Shown here: piece by piece, positions 8,418-17,120 of the stretch
Layout of the letters: the number at the start of each line of letters is the position of its first letter
How positions within the stretch are numbered: the stretch's first letter is position 1
Origin: Leptospira koniambonensis
GTDB lineage: Bacteria > Spirochaetota > Leptospiria > Leptospirales > Leptospiraceae
Assembly (NCBI RefSeq): GCF_004769555.1
Contig: NZ_RQFY01000011.1
Location: 92,703-156,702 of the forward strand
DNA length: 64,000 nt
Reading direction: 5' to 3'
Position numbers and translations under genes: made by a program
The notes under the pieces: generated by a model
What the model was told of the DNA's origin: nothing
The model's database searches: none
Seen by the model: only the letters and a program-made list of their open reading frames with translations

Positions 8418-10457
8418 ATGGCTGAGAATCTCGCCCAATTATTTCGTGAGTCTGCAGAAAAATTTAAAAATAAGCCTGCTTTCTTATACAAAGATGCGCA
8501 AAAGAATTATTTGCCGATCAACTATTCGGAGTTATACGAAGCAGGTGTAAATCTTGCCGAGGCTTTGATCGAACTAGGTATCCAATCTAGAGATCATGTC
8601 GCGTTACTCGCTGATAACCGTGTAGAGTGGATCATTGCAGATTACGGTATTATTATGACCGGTGCGGCTGACGTTCCAAGGGGAACAGATATCACTGACT
8701 CAGAGATCGTTTATATCGTTAGTCACTCCGAATCCGAAGTGGTATTCATAGAAAACGATAAAATGTTGGAGAAATTCAACAGAAACAAATCCCAGCTCGG
8801 AAAAGTGAAAACTGTTATCCTAATGGATAAAGAATCCGAAGCTCCAGGCGTTCTGAAAATGTACGACCTGATCGAAAAAGGAAAAAGTTTAAGAGCTTCC
8901 GGTTCTCGCAAGGTAGAAGATAGAGTTGCTGCGATCAAACCTGAGGATCTTTTCACTTTGATCTATACTTCGGGAACTACAGGTCTTCCTAAAGGTGTTC
9001 AATTAAGACATTCTAATATGATGCACCAAGTACTGAACGTAACTCCTATGTTAAAGATCAGTGCGGAAGCAAAACTACTTTCCATTCTTCCTGTATGGCA
9101 CGTATTCGAAAGAGTTGTGGAATATGTTTGTATCAGCATTGGTGCTGCGACTTATTACACTAACGTTAGGGACCTTCGCCAAGACTTAGCGACTGTAAAA
9201 CCTACATTCATGGGTTCTGCTCCTCGTCTTTGGGAAAATATCTATAACGGTATTTATACAAGAATTAATGATCCAAGCCAAACTCCTGCTCTTCGACGTG
9301 GACTATTCAAGCTGGCTTATTTCTTCTCTGATAAGAAAAACGCAGCAGTTCGTTTTCTTACAGGTAAAGAAGTGGATTATACCGGAAGAAATCCGATCGT
9401 TTCCTTATTTTACGGGATCTTAATGTTGATCCAACTGGTATTAACCGGACCTTTCACTTTGACAGTGGCTTCTTCAATAGCTGCTTATCTATTAGCTCCA
9501 ACTGAATTCTCTTTTTTAAGCCTGCCTCTATATATTTTAGCAGGACTTGGAGTATTCTTAAACAGTGCAACTCTTGATAAGATTGTTCTTTCCAAGATCA
9601 GAACAGCTACTGGTGGAAGATTGAAAGCTTCTATCTCCGGAGGAGGAGCTCTTCCTCGTCACGTTGATGAGTTTTTCAATAATATTGGGATCAATGTATT
9701 GGAAGGTTACGGTATGACTGAAACTTCTCCTGTACTTTCTGTAAGAACTTTCCAAAAACTGATTATCGGTTCTGTTGGTTCTATCGTTCCTAAAACTCAT
9801 CTTCAGATCAGAAATGATAATAACGAAGTTTTAACTGAGATCGATGCAAACGGAAAAGTGATCAAAGGTAAACTTGGTCGCAAAGGTGTTGTGTTCGTAA
9901 ACGGTCCGCAAGTTATGAAAGGTTACTTCAAGAATGAAGAAGCTACTTCTAAGGCTCTTGTAGACGGATGGATGAATACCGGTGATATGGGGATGATCAA
10001 CTTCAAACATACCCTAACACTTACCGGAAGAGCGAAAGACACCGTGGTTCTATTAGGCGGAGAAAACGTTGAGCCGGTTCCAATCGAGAACAAACTCCAA
10101 GAGTCTGTTTATATCAGCCAATGTATGATCATAGGGCAAGACCAGAAGAATTTAGGAGCCATCATTGTTCCTGACTTCGAAAAATTGGAAGAATGGGCAA
10201 AAGAGAACGGAGTGGATACTTCTAACAAAGAAGCATTGATCGAGAACGCGAAAGTTGTAGATTTGTTCAGAAAAGAGATCAAAGCTCTTAACAACTCTAA
10301 GAACGGATTTAAATCTTTCGAACAAGTTACTCCATTCTTCATAGTTTCCAAACCTTTCGAGGTTGGAGAAGAGTTGAATAATATGTTGAAGATGAAACGC
10401 CACGTAATCGCTGAGAAATACGCGGATAAGATTAAGAAAGTCTATACAGACAAATAA
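8418..10457 (+). CDS. Long-chain acyl-CoA synthetase (AMP-forming) with membrane insert
   Basis: Activates fatty acids as acyl-AMP and then acyl-CoA for membrane lipid synthesis or beta-oxidation. Motifs: P-loop [12 protein letters not shown] (about residue 180), GYGMTETSP, the adenylate motif NTGDMG, and [17 protein letters not shown] before the C-terminal domain. At 679 aa it is longer than its paralogue at 47868 because residues ~325-380 hold a hydrophobic segment able to cross or dip into the membrane. AGGAG lies ten bases before the ATG. It is monocistronic: a weak terminator precedes it and a strong one follows. Substrate chain length cannot be told from the sequence. Confidence 0.92.
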   Translation: MAENLAQLFRESAEKFKNKPAFLYKDAQKNYLPINYSELYEAGVNLAEALIELGIQSRDHVALLADNRVEWIIADYGIIMTGAADVPRGTDITDSEIVYIVSHSESEVVFIENDKMLEKFNRNKSQLGKVKTVILMDKESEAPGVLKMYDLIEKGKSLRASGSRKVEDRVAAIKPEDLFTLIYTSGTTGLPKGVQLRHSNMMHQVLNVTPMLKISAEAKLLSILPVWHVFERVVEYVCISIGAATYYTNVRDLRQDLATVKPTFMGSAPRLWENIYNGIYTRINDPSQTPALRRGLFKLAYFFSDKKNAAVRFLTGKEVDYTGRNPIVSLFYGILMLIQLVLTGPFTLTVASSIAAYLLAPTEFSFLSLPLYILAGLGVFLNSATLDKIVLSKIRTATGGRLKASISGGGALPRHVDEFFNNIGINVLEGYGMTETSPVLSVRTFQKLIIGSVGSIVPKTHLQIRNDNNEVLTEIDANGKVIKGKLGRKGVVFVNGPQVMKGYFKNEEATSKALVDGWMNTGDMGMINFKHTLTLTGRAKDTVVLLGGENVEPVPIENKLQESVYISQCMIIGQDQKNLGAIIVPDFEKLEEWAKENGVDTSNKEALIENAKVVDLFRKEIKALNNSKNGFKSFEQVTPFFIVSKPFEVGEELNNMLKMKRHVIAEKYADKIKKVYTDK

Positions 10458-10500
10458 TCCTTTGAAAGGGCTCTAACGACCTTTAGATAAGGAAAGAAGG

Positions 10501-10530
10501 AGCCTCGGTGCAAGCCGGGGCTTTTTTTTA
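10501..10530 (+). terminator. Rho-independent terminator of the acyl-CoA synthetase gene
   Basis: Stem AGCCTCGG (10501-10508) / CCGGGGCT (10515-10522) with one G-T pair, loop TGCAAG, then seven or more T. It stands 43 bases after the stop. This is the clearest terminator in the window. Confidence 0.9.
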
Positions 10531-10570
10531 CCCTCCGGGGAATTTTACAAGTCGCCGATATTTAACCTGT

Positions 10571-11242
10571 ATGGCGAAAACGATTCTCTCTAAACCAAGT
10601 ATTTTCGAACCTTATGGTCATTCGGACCTTTACGCATTAGATAATCTTTATTTTTCAGCGTTAAGAGAAAGAGAAGTCTGGGACTTTTCCCGAGTAAGAG
10701 AATTTTCTGCCTTAAATTTAGGATTTATATTCGCCAGAGCAGAACTTACTTGGAAGAAGTTCCAATCAGAATTAGAGATCAAAAATTTGAGCCCAAGTTT
10801 TAAAAAAGGGATCTGTCTAAGTGCAGGCTGGGAAGAAGTTCCAGGTCTTAAAATTGATTCATTCTTGCCAAAGGTTTTGGGTACAGAAGAAGTTTTTCAA
10901 TATTCCAGATTGGAAGATGTTTCGGAAGAAATCCCTTTTAGAGAATTTTTCTCCCAAGAAGGATTTGTTTTCCAAGGTATATGGAAAGATAAAAATTATC
11001 TGATCTTATTTTCAAATACCGATTCAGAAAATAGAAATCTTCCTTCCATTATTCAAAAAATTTCCCATTTTAATTCGGATAAAAAATTAGAAGGAAATTT
11101 TTTCCTTAGAACTGAAAAACAATCTTATTTGAATTTTCTAAAACCAAAAGAATCTTTTGGACCTTTATTCCTGCAAGAAAAGAAGATAGACCAAGATGAA
11201 TTCTTATTTTTAAGCTTAGAATATTCCGAAAGTATAAAGTAA
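10571..11242 (+). CDS. Conserved hypothetical cytoplasmic protein, 223 aa
   Basis: I do not recognise this family. It has no signal peptide or membrane span; it is rich in Phe, Ser, Glu and Leu with a probable mixed alpha/beta fold. The frame is open from a GTG at 10508, but that codon sits inside the terminator hairpin of the preceding gene, so the ATG at 10571 (MAKTILSKPSIF) is preferred. The ribosome site before it is weak. It ends convergent to the enzyme I-like gene, with 65 bases between them that hold half of a dispersed repeat. Confidence 0.6.
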   Translation: MAKTILSKPSIFEPYGHSDLYALDNLYFSALREREVWDFSRVREFSALNLGFIFARAELTWKKFQSELEIKNLSPSFKKGICLSAGWEEVPGLKIDSFLPKVLGTEEVFQYSRLEDVSEEIPFREFFSQEGFVFQGIWKDKNYLILFSNTDSENRNLPSIIQKISHFNSDKKLEGNFFLRTEKQSYLNFLKPKESFGPLFLQEKKIDQDEFLFLSLEYSESIK

Positions 11243-11258
11243 ATCTTTATTTGTAGAA

Positions 11259-11300
11259 ATTCCTTCGCTGTCTTGCGGCTTCGCGTGAAAATTGCAGCTT
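11259..11300. repeat. Half-copy of a CGCGTGAAAA-type dispersed repeat
   Basis: The stretch CTTGCGGCTTCGCGTGAAAA (11272-11291) resembles the right arms of the repeats at 21132-21217 and 25794-25880 (..GCGACTTAGCGTGAGAAA). It lies between two convergent genes, followed by CAGCTTTTTT, and may double as a terminator through pairing GCTG...CAGC. Confidence 0.4.
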
Positions 11301-11307
11301 TTTTATC

Positions 11308-13050
11308 TTACTCCAAATGTTTACTGAATAAGAAAGCCTCGATCGCTTCGTAGTCTTCATTTTCAGAAAGTTCTAATATTTTTTTCAAAAGAAAGTTTGC
11401 CTGTTTTAGGCTGACCGATCCTAAAATTTTACGGATTGGTCCTACAAACGGAATGGAGATAGAAAGTTCTCTGAATCCCATACCTAAAAGTAAAATTGTA
11501 AAATTAGTATCGGAAGCAAGTTCTCCGCAGATACTTAATGGCCTTTCGTATTTCCAGGCAGTCTCTACAATTTGGACCAAAGCTCTTAAAAAGGAAATAT
11601 GGAATGGATTGTATAAGGAAGATACATTCACATTATTTCGATCCACTGCCATTAAATATTGTAATAGATCGTTTGTTCCGACCGAGAAAAAGTCTACTTC
11701 TCTTGCAAGAACATCCATGGAAGAAACTGCAGATGGAGTTTCTACCATCACTCCCAGTTTGATCTTTCTGTTGAACTTTTCTTTCTTGGCAGTAAGTTCT
11801 CTTTTGCATTCTTCTAATATTTCTTTTGTTTTTTTGATCTCTCCTAGGTTAGTTACCATAGGAAGCATAATGCTCAAGTTTCCGTAGGCAGAAGCTCTTA
11901 GAATTGCGATCAATTGTTCTTTGAACCATTCAGGATTTTGAAGACTGTACCGAATTCCTCTATTTCCTAAAAAAGGATTCTCTTCAAATTCTCCTGTAGA
12001 AAATTTATCGGCTCCTATATCGAAGGTCCGGATATATACAGGATTTGGATCCATTCCTTCTGCGATACGTTTATAAGCTAAAAATTGTTCTTCGCCGGAT
12101 ACGTTTTTGTCCTGGTATTTTAAAAATAATGATTCTGAACGAAAAAGCCCGACTCCGTCTACATCTGCTTTTTTAGCAAGATCGCAGTCTGTATCAGATT
12201 CTAAATTACATTTTAGCCGGATCTTTACTCCGTCTTTTGTAACCGCTTTTTTAGGTTTTATTACCTTTGTTTCAAAACTTAAAGGAGAAGAAGCTCCATA
12301 ATATTTGACTTCTTCTATTGTTGGATTTCTTACTATTTGGCCTGTATCTGCGTCTAAGAAAACATATTCAAAATCATTAATATTTCTATAAAATTCTTTT
12401 AGACCAACTATGGTAGGGATCCCGTAGTTTCTGGCAAGAATAGCCATGTGACCTGTTTTTCCGCCCAGATCCGTTGCAATTCCTCTAATTCTACTCTTAT
12501 CCATCAGGATCATTTGAGAAGGAGTTAATTGTCTTGCGACAAGGATCACATCCTCTGATTGATCTGCTAAAAAGGAGACTTCTTCTTTTTTATCTAAAAG
12601 GTTTTCTAAGATACGATTTGAGATATCCTGAAAATGATCTGATCTTTCTCTGAAGAATGGATTATCTAAACGAGTGAACTTATCTGTGAGTTCATTGATC
12701 GTATTTTGTACTGCTAAAAATGCGTTTTCGTTGTATTCTTTGATCCGATTTCTGAATGAATCTTGTAGTCCAGGATCTTCCGTGATAGTGACCTGGGTTT
12801 CTAAAATTTCTTTTAGTTCTCTATCTTGTTCTCTTGTTTTGAGACTCGCGATAATTGATTTTAATTCAATTTTAGAAGAATCAAGTGCTGTGGAGAGTTT
12901 TTTAAGCTCTTCTGGTTTTTGGCTCTCATGGATATAGGCGCCGTGAGCTAGATGTCTTCTCTTTGTTCCGACTTTTACGCAACGACCGTAAAATCTGCCG
13001 GGAAAAGCGACTATCCCCATATATGTACTTCTTTTCCCACCGCCATTCAT
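11308..13050 (-). CDS. ptsI: Phosphoenolpyruvate-protein phosphotransferase (PTS enzyme I family)
   Basis: Autophosphorylates from PEP and passes the phosphate to HPr or a PTSNtr homologue. The phosphohistidine loop reads GGKTGHMAILAR: the His is kept but the usual T/S before it is Gly. The PEP-binding barrel is intact: YIRTFDIGADK, NPFLGNRGIR, MVETPSAV, FFSVGTNDLLQYLMAVDRNN and the catalytic-Cys segment CGELASD. At 580 aa it is standard for enzyme I without an N-terminal GAF domain. The conserved N-terminus begins at a second Met, MGIVAFPG (13020), so the first ten residues from 13050 may not be translated. No HPr, EIIA or sugar permease gene is nearby. LpxC lies upstream on the other side of a hairpin. 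Confidence 0.9.
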   Translation of the reverse strand: MNGGGKRSTYMGIVAFPGRFYGRCVKVGTKRRHLAHGAYIHESQKPEELKKLSTALDSSKIELKSIIASLKTREQDRELKEILETQVTITEDPGLQDSFRNRIKEYNENAFLAVQNTINELTDKFTRLDNPFFRERSDHFQDISNRILENLLDKKEEVSFLADQSEDVILVARQLTPSQMILMDKSRIRGIATDLGGKTGHMAILARNYGIPTIVGLKEFYRNINDFEYVFLDADTGQIVRNPTIEEVKYYGASSPLSFETKVIKPKKAVTKDGVKIRLKCNLESDTDCDLAKKADVDGVGLFRSESLFLKYQDKNVSGEEQFLAYKRIAEGMDPNPVYIRTFDIGADKFSTGEFEENPFLGNRGIRYSLQNPEWFKEQLIAILRASAYGNLSIMLPMVTNLGEIKKTKEILEECKRELTAKKEKFNRKIKLGVMVETPSAVSSMDVLAREVDFFSVGTNDLLQYLMAVDRNNVNVSSLYNPFHISFLRALVQIVETAWKYERPLSICGELASDTNFTILLLGMGFRELSISIPFVGPIRKILGSVSLKQANFLLKKILELSENEDYEAIEAFLFSKHLE

Positions 13051-13113
13051 AAATGAATCCGCTGGTAGAAATACAGTAGTTTAGTGAATCGACAAGTCTT
13101 TTATAAACTCTGA

Positions 13114-13145
13114 GTTCCCGCCTGAATTCGAGGCGGGAGTTTTGT
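13114..13145. terminator. Strong GC-rich hairpin between lpxC and the enzyme I gene
   Basis: CCCGCCT (13117-13123) pairs with AGGCGGG (13131-13137), extended by T-A and G-T pairs, with a seven-base loop. The T tract (TTTTG) follows on the plus strand only, whereas both flanking genes are on the minus strand, so it may be a T-poor terminator for lpxC. Orientation is uncertain. Confidence 0.5.
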
Positions 13146-13151
13146 AAAAAT

Positions 13152-14060
13152 TTAGACCGCCGCCGCTTTTCTGTTGAAAAGTGGAATACGACGGCTTTTG
13201 TATTTGCCCAATTCGTTTCCAGTAACTGAACTCATGACTAACTTAGCCATGGAAACGTCCAGTGCATGGCCCGCCTTGGAAGCCAAATAATGTCCGATGA
13301 TAGGTCTTCCTGCGATGGAAAGATCACCTACCAGGTCCAAAATTTTATGGCGAACACATTCATTCTCATATCGAAGGGATTCGTTTAGGTATCCGTCCTG
13401 GGTAAGAACGATTGCGTTATCTAAGGAACCTCCCATTGCAAGTCCTCTTGCTTGTAGAGCTTCTACGTCTTTTAGGAATCCGAAGGTTCTGGCTGGTAAA
13501 ATTTCGTTTTTGAGGATGTCGCGGTCCAGATCGATTGTGATATTCTGGCCTTTAAGAAGAGGGTGAGGGAAGTCGATTGTGTAGGTTACTTTCCAGGTTT
13601 CGCTTGGAAGGATCACAAGGTATTTGTCCCCGTCTACCACCCACATTGGGTTTTTTACATAAATAGGTTCGATTCTTTCTTCGAACTCAGTATAACCTGT
13701 GCTTTCGAATGCCTCTAGGAAAGGAAGGGAAGATCCGTCCATGATCGGAACTTCTACGGAGTCGATTTCCAGGATCATATCCGTAATTCCTAGGGAGAAT
13801 ACCGCTGCCATCAGGTGCTCTACGGTTTGGACTCTATGAAGTCCATCTCCAAGTGTAGTAGCGTTACTCGTATCTACCACGTTGCTTAATTCTACAGGGA
13901 TGGATGCCTTATCTTCTCCCTTTCTGTATTCAAAAACTATACCTGTTCCAGCAGGAGCAGGGTGCCCGATCAGATTTACTTCTTTGCCGGAATGTAATCC
14001 GATCCCCTTAATTCTAACTGTTTCTTTAAGAGTTTTTCTATGTTCTGTGAAATTCATCAT
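13152..14060 (-). CDS. lpxC: UDP-3-O-acyl-N-acetylglucosamine deacetylase LpxC
   Basis: Zn2+-dependent first committed step of lipid A synthesis. The zinc and catalytic residues are visible: the first His in TVEHLMAA, the second His and the Asp in HKILDLVGD, and the general-acid His in ASKAGHALDV. The N-terminal domain begins LKETVRIKGIGLHSGKEV, as in the family. At 302 aa it is full length. Two ATGs stand in tandem (14060 and 14057); AGGA is closer to ideal for the second. The gene shows the organism makes LPS, which separates it from Borrelia and Treponema. The next gene upstream is an unrelated SDR oxidoreductase 260 bases away. Confidence 0.95.
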   Translation of the reverse strand: MMNFTEHRKTLKETVRIKGIGLHSGKEVNLIGHPAPAGTGIVFEYRKGEDKASIPVELSNVVDTSNATTLGDGLHRVQTVEHLMAAVFSLGITDMILEIDSVEVPIMDGSSLPFLEAFESTGYTEFEERIEPIYVKNPMWVVDGDKYLVILPSETWKVTYTIDFPHPLLKGQNITIDLDRDILKNEILPARTFGFLKDVEALQARGLAMGGSLDNAIVLTQDGYLNESLRYENECVRHKILDLVGDLSIAGRPIIGHYLASKAGHALDVSMAKLVMSSVTGNELGKYKSRRIPLFNRKAAAV

Positions 14061-14272
14061 TTCCTACCCCGGAAACTTTCGATTCCGGAATCCATTCGCT
14101 TTGCACTTGGGCTCTTACTCTATTGGACGTTGGAAAAATCCAAGTCCAAATTAACCCTTTAGGACTATAGAAGCAATATCCATGCCAGGTGCAGTGCAAA
14201 AAGATGATTTTAGACGGGCATTATAGCTCGGTACAGAGACAACTAGACATAATTTGAAAGAAATTTCTGTAC

Positions 14273-14315
14273 TTCTGTCTCTTTTTTACAACAGTGTTGT
14301 TTTAGGGAGACAGAA
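14273..14315 (-). terminator. Nested inverted repeat downstream of the SDR gene
   Basis: A nine-base outer stem TTCTGTCTC (14273-14281) / GAGACAGAA (14307-14315) encloses a second perfect inverted repeat ACAACA-G-TGTTGT (14288-14300). It begins six bases after the SDR stop, so it probably ends that transcript. No T tract follows on the minus strand, so it might instead protect the 3' end or bind a protein. The rest of the 14061-14320 gap, upstream of lpxC, shows nothing I can name. Confidence 0.5.
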
Positions 14316-14320
14316 TCCAA

Positions 14321-14980
14321 TTACCATGGTAACTCTTCCCCGTTTTGATGAAAGAATCTTCCTGACCTTTCCGGGCCTAGTTTTTCCACTAAATTGGCTA
14401 GTCCTTCGGCCGCTTCTCTGGGTGGAATTCCTTGCCTTCCTGTCATTTCGGTGGCTACCATTCCGGGGTGGAAAATGCCTACAGAGATCTTTTTAGGGGT
14501 AAGGTCGCGAGCGAGGCTAACTGCACCGGCATTCAAAGCAGCTTTGGACATTCTATATCCGTAATAGGCGCCAGAAGTATTGTCTGAAATAGACCCCATT
14601 CTGCTTGTGATAAATATCAGTTTGGAGTTAGGGCCAAGTTTAGGAAGAAGTAGGCGACTCAATCGGAGCGGACCGATTGCATTTACCAGGATCTGGGTTT
14701 CAAGTTCAGTAAAGTCCACACTTTCTAAATTATCAGGGATCAGGATACCCGCGTTATTGATGAATATATCCAGTTTGATCCCGGTCAAAAAGCCGGAAAG
14801 AGTTTCGAAACTTTGGCTCTGGGTCAGATCCAATCCTTCGAAAATTTTAACGCCCAACCTGCGAAGAGGTTCTGAACTTTTCCTGCAAGCGGCGTAAACT
14901 GTGTAACCTTTTTCGGAATATAAATTTGCGAGCTCTAAACCGATTCCTCGATTCGCTCCAGTGATTAAAATATGTTTCAT
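14321..14980 (-). CDS. Short-chain dehydrogenase/reductase (CsgA/YciK-like SDR)
   Basis: NAD(P)-dependent oxidoreductase with a Rossmann fold. Visible motifs: TGANRGIGLELA (cofactor loop, residues 7-18), NNAGIL, the catalytic Ser in FITSRMGSI, and the YGYRMSKAAL Tyr-x3-Lys pair. It ends with the Gly-Met-Val-Ala-Thr-Glu-Met of the PGMVATEM type, as in C-factor-like SDRs. At 219 aa it is compact but complete. The substrate is unknown. The start ATG at 14980 lacks a strong ribosome site. It is divergent from the AIM24 cluster, with about 90 bases between. Confidence 0.87.
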   Translation of the reverse strand: MKHILITGANRGIGLELANLYSEKGYTVYAACRKSSEPLRRLGVKIFEGLDLTQSQSFETLSGFLTGIKLDIFINNAGILIPDNLESVDFTELETQILVNAIGPLRLSRLLLPKLGPNSKLIFITSRMGSISDNTSGAYYGYRMSKAALNAGAVSLARDLTPKKISVGIFHPGMVATEMTGRQGIPPREAAEGLANLVEKLGPERSGRFFHQNGEELPW

Positions 14981-15074
14981 TCTGATTTTATTTGGAAAAG
15001 AAGAGGTCTAGAAAAGAAATATTGGACACCGGGAATCGATTGACGTTTTGGAAAATATTTTCCAAAGTTTCCCG

Positions 15075-15740
15075 ATGCAATTCCAGATCTCTCATAAACC
15101 TTCCTTCTCCTTATTGAAACTTAGATTAGGCCCTGGTCAATCGATTAAATCGGAAGCCGGAGCCATGGTGTACATGAGTTCTAAAATGGGTGTAGAAACT
15201 AAAATGGGAAGCGGGTTTCTTTCTGCTCTTTCCAGAAAAATTTTTGGAGGAGAGTCATTCTTCTTCAATACTTATACTGCTCCTGATTCAGGTGGAGAAA
15301 TTGGACTCGCTCCAGATCTTCCTGGAGATATTATTGATTTGGATCTTGGAGGAAAAAGTATTTTTGTCCAATCCGGATCTTACCTTGCTTCTGACCCAGG
15401 CATCCAAGTAGTTTCTAAATTTGGAGGTCTTCGTTCTTTATTAGGGGGAGAAGGTCTGTTCTTATTAGAAATTTCCGGAACTGGAAAAGTATTCTTAAGT
15501 TCTTATGGAGCAATTATCCCAATCAAGGTAGAGGGGAATTATACTGTAGATACAGGTCATATAGTCGCCTTCGAAAATTCTCTACAATTCAAAGTAGGAA
15601 AGGCTGGAGGAAATTGGAAATCCACTTTGCTCGGTGGCGAAGGTTTAGTCGCAAATTTTTCAGGCAATGGAACTCTTTGGATCCAATCCAGAGTACCTTC
15701 TGGATTTATCAGTTGGCTTACTAAACTTCTTCCAGTTTAA
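15075..15740 (+). CDS. AIM24/TIGR00266-family protein, first of three tandem copies
   Basis: A Trp/Gly-rich beta-helix-like protein of the TIGR00266/AIM24 (DUF124) family, whose biochemical role in bacteria is not known. Hallmarks shared by all three copies: an S-I-K-S/A-E-A-G-A-M segment near residue 20, a GGESFFFNT segment near 60, and DTGHIVAFE near 165. The frame is open from a TTG at 15048, but alignment with the two following copies puts the start at the ATG at 15075 (MQFQISHKPSF). It is 221 aa from that ATG. The next copy starts 18 bases downstream, so the three form an operon divergent from the SDR gene. Confidence 0.85.
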   Translation: MQFQISHKPSFSLLKLRLGPGQSIKSEAGAMVYMSSKMGVETKMGSGFLSALSRKIFGGESFFFNTYTAPDSGGEIGLAPDLPGDIIDLDLGGKSIFVQSGSYLASDPGIQVVSKFGGLRSLLGGEGLFLLEISGTGKVFLSSYGAIIPIKVEGNYTVDTGHIVAFENSLQFKVGKAGGNWKSTLLGGEGLVANFSGNGTLWIQSRVPSGFISWLTKLLPV

Positions 15741-15758
15741 CAAACATTAGGAATTAAA

Positions 15759-16430
15759 ATGAATATCCAAGTTTTATACAAACCATCTTATTCCGTAGCG
15801 AAAGTTAATTTAAGTTCCGGAGAATCTATCAAGGCGGAAGCAGGGGCTCTCATGAGTATGAGCTCTCATATCCAAATGCAAACGAGCAAAGCACAGCAAG
15901 GAGGGATTTTAAAATCCTTAAAGGCTGCTTTTTTAGGAGGAGAATCTTTCTGGATGAATACATTCTCTGCATCACAACCTGGAGAAGTTTTACTTGCTCC
16001 CACTCTTCCTGGCGATATCGAAAAACTAGATTTGAATGGTACAATTTTTATCCAGTCCAGTTCCTTTCTAGCATCAAAACCAGATATCGATATAGATACT
16101 AAGTTCCAAGGTCTGAAAGGTTTTTTCAGTGGAGAGTCTTTATTCTTCTTAAAACTTTCTGGATCTGGCACAGTTCTTATCTCAAGTTACGGCGGGATAG
16201 AAGTATTAGATGTAGAAGGCGAATTTATAGTAGATACTGGCCATATAGTTGCATTCGAAGAAGGTCTGCAATACGAGATCACTAAGTTCGGAGGTTGGAA
16301 ATCTTTCTTCTTGGGTGGAGAAGGTCTAGTCGCCAGATTCAAAGGAAAAGGAAGACTTTGGCTCCAATCCAGAAATGTGCCTACACTCGGCGCTTGGTTC
16401 AGATCAGAATTACCACCAAAAAAGGAATAG
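15759..16430 (+). CDS. AIM24/TIGR00266-family protein, second tandem copy
   Basis: Paralogue of the neighbouring genes, 223 aa, with the same landmarks: SGESIKAEAGALMSMSS, GGESFWMNTF, a lone VDTGHIVAFEEGLQY, and a C-terminal FFLGGEGLVARF with LWLQSRN. It differs from the first by carrying Gln-rich QMQTSKAQQGG after the N-terminal strand. Spacing to both neighbours is short (18 and 3 bases), so translation is likely coupled. No signal peptide is present; the family is cytoplasmic or peripherally membrane-associated. Confidence 0.88.
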   Translation: MNIQVLYKPSYSVAKVNLSSGESIKAEAGALMSMSSHIQMQTSKAQQGGILKSLKAAFLGGESFWMNTFSASQPGEVLLAPTLPGDIEKLDLNGTIFIQSSSFLASKPDIDIDTKFQGLKGFFSGESLFFLKLSGSGTVLISSYGGIEVLDVEGEFIVDTGHIVAFEEGLQYEITKFGGWKSFFLGGEGLVARFKGKGRLWLQSRNVPTLGAWFRSELPPKKE

Positions 16431-16433
16431 TAT

Positions 16434-17120
16434 ATGAAATTTGAAATATTAGCAAAACCTGATTTTCCTATCTTAAAACTTAATATGACTTCCGGAGAAT
16501 CCATTCGTGCTGAATCCGGGGCTATGGTTGCAATGTCTCCTGAAGTCAAAATGGAAACCAAGGCACAAGGTGGAATATTCGCATCCGCTAAAAGAGCTTT
16601 ATTCAGTGGTGAATCATTCTTCCAAAACACTTTCACTGTCGAGGGTGGAAATGGAGAATTATTTCTGACCTCTGCCACACAAGGAGACTTGGAACATAGA
16701 ACTCTCAAAAACGAAGAATTGATCTTAAGTAGAGGAGCCTATGTTGCTGGCGGAACAGACCTTGTAATAGACAGTAAATGGGGAGGCTTCAAAGGATTTT
16801 TTGCAGGAGAAGGTTTATTCTTCCTGAAAGTTTCCGGAACAGGGGACCTTTTCTTTTCTAGCTTTGGAGCAATTCACCAAGTAGATGTAGACGGAATGTA
16901 CATAGTCGACACAGGACATATAGTAGCATTCGAACCTAGTTTAGATTATCATATAGATAAGGTGGGAGGATTAAAATCGCTCTTCTTATCAGGTGAGGGA
17001 CTAGTAGCAAAGTTTTCCGGAAAAGGAAAACTTTATCTACAAACTAGGAACCAAAACTCTTTTGCTTCTTGGGCAAATACCTGGAGAAGAGTGCAACGAT
17101 CTACAAGTGGAGGGGACTAA
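16434..17120 (+). CDS. AIM24/TIGR00266-family protein, third tandem copy
   Basis: Third paralogue, 228 aa, starting three bases after the second copy. It shares SGESIRAESGAMVAMSP, SGESFFQNTF, DTGHIVAFEPSLDY and SGEGLVAKFSGKGKLYLQTRN. The N-terminal half is closer to copy two in layout but has GGN inserted before the third strand. The three copies are clearly diverged, so the duplication is old and all three are probably functional. The 3' end meets the convergent radical SAM gene, overlapping by four bases. Confidence 0.88.
   Translation: MKFEILAKPDFPILKLNMTSGESIRAESGAMVAMSPEVKMETKAQGGIFASAKRALFSGESFFQNTFTVEGGNGELFLTSATQGDLEHRTLKNEELILSRGAYVAGGTDLVIDSKWGGFKGFFAGEGLFFLKVSGTGDLFFSSFGAIHQVDVDGMYIVDTGHIVAFEPSLDYHIDKVGGLKSLFLSGEGLVAKFSGKGKLYLQTRNQNSFASWANTWRRVQRSTSGGD

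Noticed and set aside
10508..10570. An upstream GTG start for the hypothetical gene at 10571
   Set aside because: The GTG lies inside the terminator hairpin of the preceding gene, and the added residues are GC-rich noise.
11453..12937. Several plus-strand frames of 60-145 codons
   Set aside because: They are antisense to the enzyme I gene, whose motifs are complete on the other strand.
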